NCBI GenBank assembly: GCA_030671005.1
Contig: DAOVAN010000071.1
Location: 1-8,345 of the forward strand
DNA from: Caldifarciminota bacterium
GTDB lineage: Bacteria; Hydrothermota; Tepidihabitantia; SM23-42
Reading direction: 5' to 3'
DNA length: 8,345 bases
The notes below the pieces were generated by a model. That model had not been told where the DNA came from and made no database searches. It saw nothing but the letters and a program-made list of their open reading frames with translations. Below are positions 6,593 to 8,345 of the stretch, in pieces (positions within the stretch are counted from its first letter, which is position 1; the number at the start of each line of letters is the position of its first letter). The position numbers were made by a program, and so were the translations under genes.

Positions 6593-6895
6593 CTATATCC
6601 GCGCAATATCCTTTGCAGGATATGAAAATATGACTGGGGTTTCAAACGTAAGAGTCTCAGGCTTGATAACGAATGACTTACCCAACAAAACAAAACCTTG
6701 CTCATAGAGTTTCTTCGGAGCCCCGCGTTTCTCGATTCTTATCACTGTAGAATCCTTAACGCCGTTCATCGGAATGTCAAACTGTGCATCGCCGACCTCG
6801 AGGATTGCACCTTGATTGGTGACAACATCTTCAACGTATGTTTGAGCACAACTGAAACACACAATGGCAAGCAAGAATAAACCTATTCTCCGCAT
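6593..6895 (-). CDS. Small putative lipoprotein with ZU5-like beta domain, possibly truncated
   Basis: 100 residues. MRR followed by a hydrophobic stretch and CFSC (13-16) looks like a lipoprotein signal; C16 with S at -1 is the likely lipidated cysteine, though C at -3 is atypical for a lipobox. The mature part has the rhythm of a ZU5-like domain: NQGAILEVGDAQFDIP, then DSTVIRIEK, then GKSFVIKPETLTFETPVIFSYP, matching the familiar 'g..l.ip.gal..dt.i.i ... f.P....f..Pv.l..p' pattern. The protein stops abruptly after the domain at a TAG, with in-frame coding-like sequence beyond it. A perfect AGGAGGT (plus 6899-6905) lies three bases from the ATG, so the start is secure. If exported, a Lol system such as the one encoded in this window would be the route for sorting it; that link is general, not specific. 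Confidence 0.65.
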   Translation of the reverse strand: MRRIGLFLLAIVCFSCAQTYVEDVVTNQGAILEVGDAQFDIPMNGVKDSTVIRIEKRGAPKKLYEQGFVLLGKSFVIKPETLTFETPVIFSYPAKDIARI

Positions 6896-6898
6896 ATT

Positions 6899-6905
6899 AC
6901 CTCCT
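6899..6905 (-). promoter_or_regulatory. Strong Shine-Dalgarno AGGAGGT
   Basis: AGGAGGT on the minus strand, three bases before the ATG at 6895. It is the strongest ribosome binding site in the window and contrasts with the leaderless-type starts of lysS and the winged-helix gene, so this organism evidently uses both modes of initiation. Confidence 0.8.
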
Positions 6906-6951
6906 GTAACAATAACGCATTGCGGGACGAAAAGGTTCGAAAAAAGTGCAA

Positions 6952-7290
6952 TCAGCGCTGATCTAGCCGGTGCAGATCTTCTTCGCTGAAGCCGAAATAA
7001 TGGCCGATCTCGTGAATGAGCACTTTGTTGATCCAGTCCTCTATTTCCTCTTCAGTATTGCTAATACGTTCAATATTCCGCTTGAAAAGGGTGATTTTAT
7101 CGGGCATGACATTGCCATACCAAATACCGCGATGTTTAAAAGGTACTCCCTGATATAACCCAAGCAAAGACCTTTGAGCAACGGGTTCTTCTTCAACTAC
7201 AACTTGAATATTCTTGAGTTTCTTGCGAAAAATAGGTGGTAAACCATCTAAAGCTTCTCTTACTAGTTTAGTGAACTTTTCTCGGTCCAT
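6952..7290 (-). CDS. Zincin-type metallopeptidase family protein (Zincin_1-like)
   Basis: 112 residues, typical length for this family of minimal zinc proteins. It begins with DREKFTKLVREALDGLPPIF, the usual family N-terminus, followed by VVVEEEP, LLGLYQGVP (42-50), PDKITLFKRNIER (63-75) and the zinc motif HEIGH (93-97) with E94 as catalytic base. HYFGFSEEDL follows, with E103 a plausible third ligand. The reaction is presumed peptide hydrolysis, but substrates are unknown for the family. The protein looks intact. Its start codon lies only three bases from the end of the transposon-like element, and no Shine-Dalgarno is visible there, so its original leader has probably been replaced by transposon sequence. 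Transcription may now depend on readthrough from the glycosyltransferase and transposase genes upstream. The lipoprotein gene follows 56 bp downstream. Confidence 0.85.
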   Translation of the reverse strand: MDREKFTKLVREALDGLPPIFRKKLKNIQVVVEEEPVAQRSLLGLYQGVPFKHRGIWYGNVMPDKITLFKRNIERISNTEEEIEDWINKVLIHEIGHYFGFSEEDLHRLDQR

Positions 7291-7293
7291 AAC

Positions 7294-7312
7294 AGGGACA
7301 GGCTACTTTTTT
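7294..7312 (+). repeat. Left inverted repeat of the RAYT element
   Basis: AGGGACAGGCTACTTTTTT, an exact reverse complement of 7982-8000. With one mismatch the match extends outward to 7291. It contains the TAG stop codon (7303-7305) and the two final lysine codons of the transposase gene, and ends three bases before the metallopeptidase ATG. Confidence 0.9.
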
Positions 7313-7962
7313 CTTGGCCGTCCTCTCGGCCTTATCGTTGATTCTAGCCCCAGCTTTCTGCGGAGTTCAACTTGCCACAATATGTCGCCGTAAGGTGTCT
7401 GCCGACCGACGCTCTTTCTTAACATTTCTAAATCCTTCTGATTGAATGATTCGTTGACAAGGCTCGACCAATTATCGGGCAATTCAACTGGTAAGGCACT
7501 TATGAGCGTGGGTTGAATTCCCTCAAGCCTCAACCTATGAGAGGACCACGGCCAGTCCCTTGCTGACGTCACCATCCCTACCCTAACTGGATTGGCCTCC
7601 ACGTACCTAAGCACATTCAACAAATGATGATCTTGCTTCACGATAAAGCTCTTGAACCGACCTTGCCAAATATGGCCACTTGTGCCATAGTGACCATGAT
7701 AGCGTCGGACATGGCTGGTCATCAACCATTGCATCCACTGACTTAAGTTCGCCCCCTCGTTTTGCATCACGACCATATGAAAATGATTCGGCATCAAACA
7801 ATATGCATAAAGTGCTATTGGTATTCGAGCTGCAGCTTCATGCATCATAGTAACAAATACATAATAATCTTTGTCTTTGTGGAATACGGTCTGCTTTCCG
7901 TTACCTCGATTAAGTACATGATAGGTATATCCGTCCACCAAGCCTCTGGCTACTCGCGGCAT
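7303..7962 (-). CDS. REP-associated tyrosine transposase (Y1/HUH family)
   Basis: 219 residues, full length for the RAYT group of IS200-like single-strand transposases, which cut and rejoin DNA through one tyrosine. It starts MPRVARGLVDGYTYHVLNRGN, the usual N-terminus. The metal-binding HUH motif is HFH (60-62) in LMPNHFHMVV, and the catalytic tyrosine is Y120 in VLRYVEANPVRVG. GHIWQGRFKS (96-105), WPWSSHR (137-143) and TPYGD (189-193) are further family hallmarks. The C-terminus RPRGRPRKK holds an AT-hook-like GRP core, probably DNA binding. All key residues are present. The ATG at 7962 is preceded only by a weak AGG and lies ten bases after the TAA of the glycosyltransferase, so translation by reinitiation is plausible. 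Both gene ends sit within or beside the 19-bp inverted repeats. Confidence 0.95.
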   Translation of the reverse strand: MPRVARGLVDGYTYHVLNRGNGKQTVFHKDKDYYVFVTMMHEAAARIPIALYAYCLMPNHFHMVVMQNEGANLSQWMQWLMTSHVRRYHGHYGTSGHIWQGRFKSFIVKQDHHLLNVLRYVEANPVRVGMVTSARDWPWSSHRLRLEGIQPTLISALPVELPDNWSSLVNESFNQKDLEMLRKSVGRQTPYGDILWQVELRRKLGLESTIRPRGRPRKK

Positions 7963-7972
7963 CCTGTGTGTA

Positions 7973-8345
7973 TTAGCCCTTAAAAAAGTAGCCTGTCCCT
8001 ATTATCGTCTTGGCGATATTGATGGCAGTTTTTTTCTTGCAGATACCCTTAAGATTCTTACGCATTTTTGCCATTTTAGATGGATTAGCGAGAAGATCGG
8101 CCATTATTAGTTGGGCATCATTTTTCGTAATCCGTAATGCAGCGCCGTGGCCAATGAAGAAATCCTCATTCTTGTCCTCCAGTCCAACAATCGAATTGGC
8201 AAATAGCAATACTGGTGCTGCTTGAGCAGCCTCAGTACTCGTAATGCCGCCCGCCTTGGTGATCAGGATATCGGTTGTGCCTATCAATTCATGAATACGT
8301 TCTACCATGCCGTAGATTTTCAGATTAGACTTGCCTTTGAGTGCA
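7973..8345 (-). CDS. GT28/MGDG-synthase-like glycosyltransferase, C-terminal part only
   Basis: The frame is open to the right edge; 123 residues are visible. They cover the nucleotide-sugar-binding half of a GT-B enzyme: LKIYGMVERIHELIGTTDIL, then TKAGGITSTEA (29-39, the TKPGGxTxxEA motif that grips the donor), then GLEDKNEDFFIGHGAA (54-69), equivalent to the 'GQExxNaxxlvxxGag' loop. This is the pattern of processive diacylglycerol glucosyltransferases, MGDG synthases and MurG relatives, so a membrane lipid or envelope sugar acceptor is likely. The N-terminal acceptor half is outside the window. The natural C-terminus is altered: the last nine residues (GTGYFFKG with its flanks, 115-123) and the TAA come from the inserted transposon end. 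The loss is probably small, since the helix INIAKTII normally lies close to the end of such proteins. Confidence 0.85.
   Translation of the reverse strand, partial: ALKGKSNLKIYGMVERIHELIGTTDILITKAGGITSTEAAQAAPVLLFANSIVGLEDKNEDFFIGHGAALRITKNDAQLIMADLLANPSKMAKMRKNLKGICKKKTAINIAKTIIGTGYFFKG
7982..8000 (-). repeat. Right inverted repeat of the RAYT element
   Basis: Reverse complement of 7294-7312, perfect over 19 bases and 21 of 22 when extended outward to 8003. Read on the minus strand it encodes GTGYFF in the glycosyltransferase frame, so this repeat is translated as part of that protein. Confidence 0.9.

Larger units (their letters stand above)
7294..8000 (-). mobile_element. RAYT-bearing element bounded by 19-bp inverted repeats
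   Basis: A 707-bp unit in which perfect 19-bp inverted repeats (7294-7312 and 7982-8000) enclose a single transposase gene. The repeat, AGGGACAGGCTACTTTTTT reading inward, resembles the GGGACAGGC-type repeats that I recall beside such transposase genes in several environmental bacteria. No target duplication is evident, as expected for Y1 enzymes. Just inside the left repeat GGCCG-N6-CGGCC (7316-7331) could form a subterminal hairpin. The element is intact in outline and may be mobile or recently mobile. Confidence 0.8.

Noticed and set aside
6563..6595. TAG recoding (pyrrolysine or suppressed stop) in the lipoprotein gene.
   Set aside because: TAG ends the intact mcsB and transposase genes, TGA and TAA end others, and no recoding element or pyl genes are visible. 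Decay is simpler.
6463..6705. 80-residue minus-strand frame overlapping the lipoprotein 3' end.
   Set aside because: Arginine/serine/leucine-rich with no recognisable pattern, and in a different frame from the lipoprotein, which has the strong Shine-Dalgarno and signal peptide.

Overview
The window looks like a chromosomal segment of an uncultured diderm (Gram-negative-type) bacterium of moderate GC content. The diderm call rests on a LolD/LolC-type lipoprotein-release pair and a probable small lipoprotein. The mcsA-mcsB pair is best known from Firmicutes but also occurs in several diderm lineages and candidate phyla. I cannot name the phylum from sequence alone; a deep-branching candidate phylum (FCB or WOR-3-like) would fit but is a guess.

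Left block, minus strand, about 1-5691: a compact run transcribed right to left, lysS (lysyl-tRNA synthetase) - lolC/E-type permease - lolD ATPase - mcsA - mcsB (protein arginine kinase) - a metallo-beta-lactamase-fold hydrolase that runs off the left edge. Four of the junctions are tight: lolC/lolD, lolD/mcsA and mcsA/mcsB overlap by 8, 11 and about 8-20 bp, so these four genes are almost surely one translationally coupled unit. A 64-bp spacer with a degenerate 10-bp repeat separates lysS from lolC. The usual Firmicute partners ctsR and clpC are not in view.

Centre, about 5692-5896: a divergent promoter region. Both outward promoters (TTGACT-N16-TATCAT for lysS, TTGACG-N16-TACAAT for the plus-strand gene) place the -10 box only 5-6 bases from the ATG, which predicts leaderless mRNAs for both genes. 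A 7-bp dyad with an 8-bp spacer lies just upstream of the rightward promoter. The plus-strand gene (5897-6466) encodes a small winged-helix protein of unknown role.

Right block, minus strand, 6455-8345: the 3' part of a GT28/MGDG-synthase-like glycosyltransferase (cut by the right edge), then a 707-bp element carrying a REP-associated (Y1, HUH) transposase between perfect 19-bp inverted repeats, then a small zincin-type metallopeptidase, then a short lipoprotein whose C-terminal part appears decayed by in-frame TAG codons. The transposon end supplies the last nine codons and the stop of the glycosyltransferase, and its other end stops three bases before the ATG of the metallopeptidase gene. 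It has therefore reshaped both neighbours. No RNA genes or CRISPR were found. I see no entirely novel system; the most notable points are the lol-mcsAB operon, the paired leaderless promoters and the precise transposon junctions.
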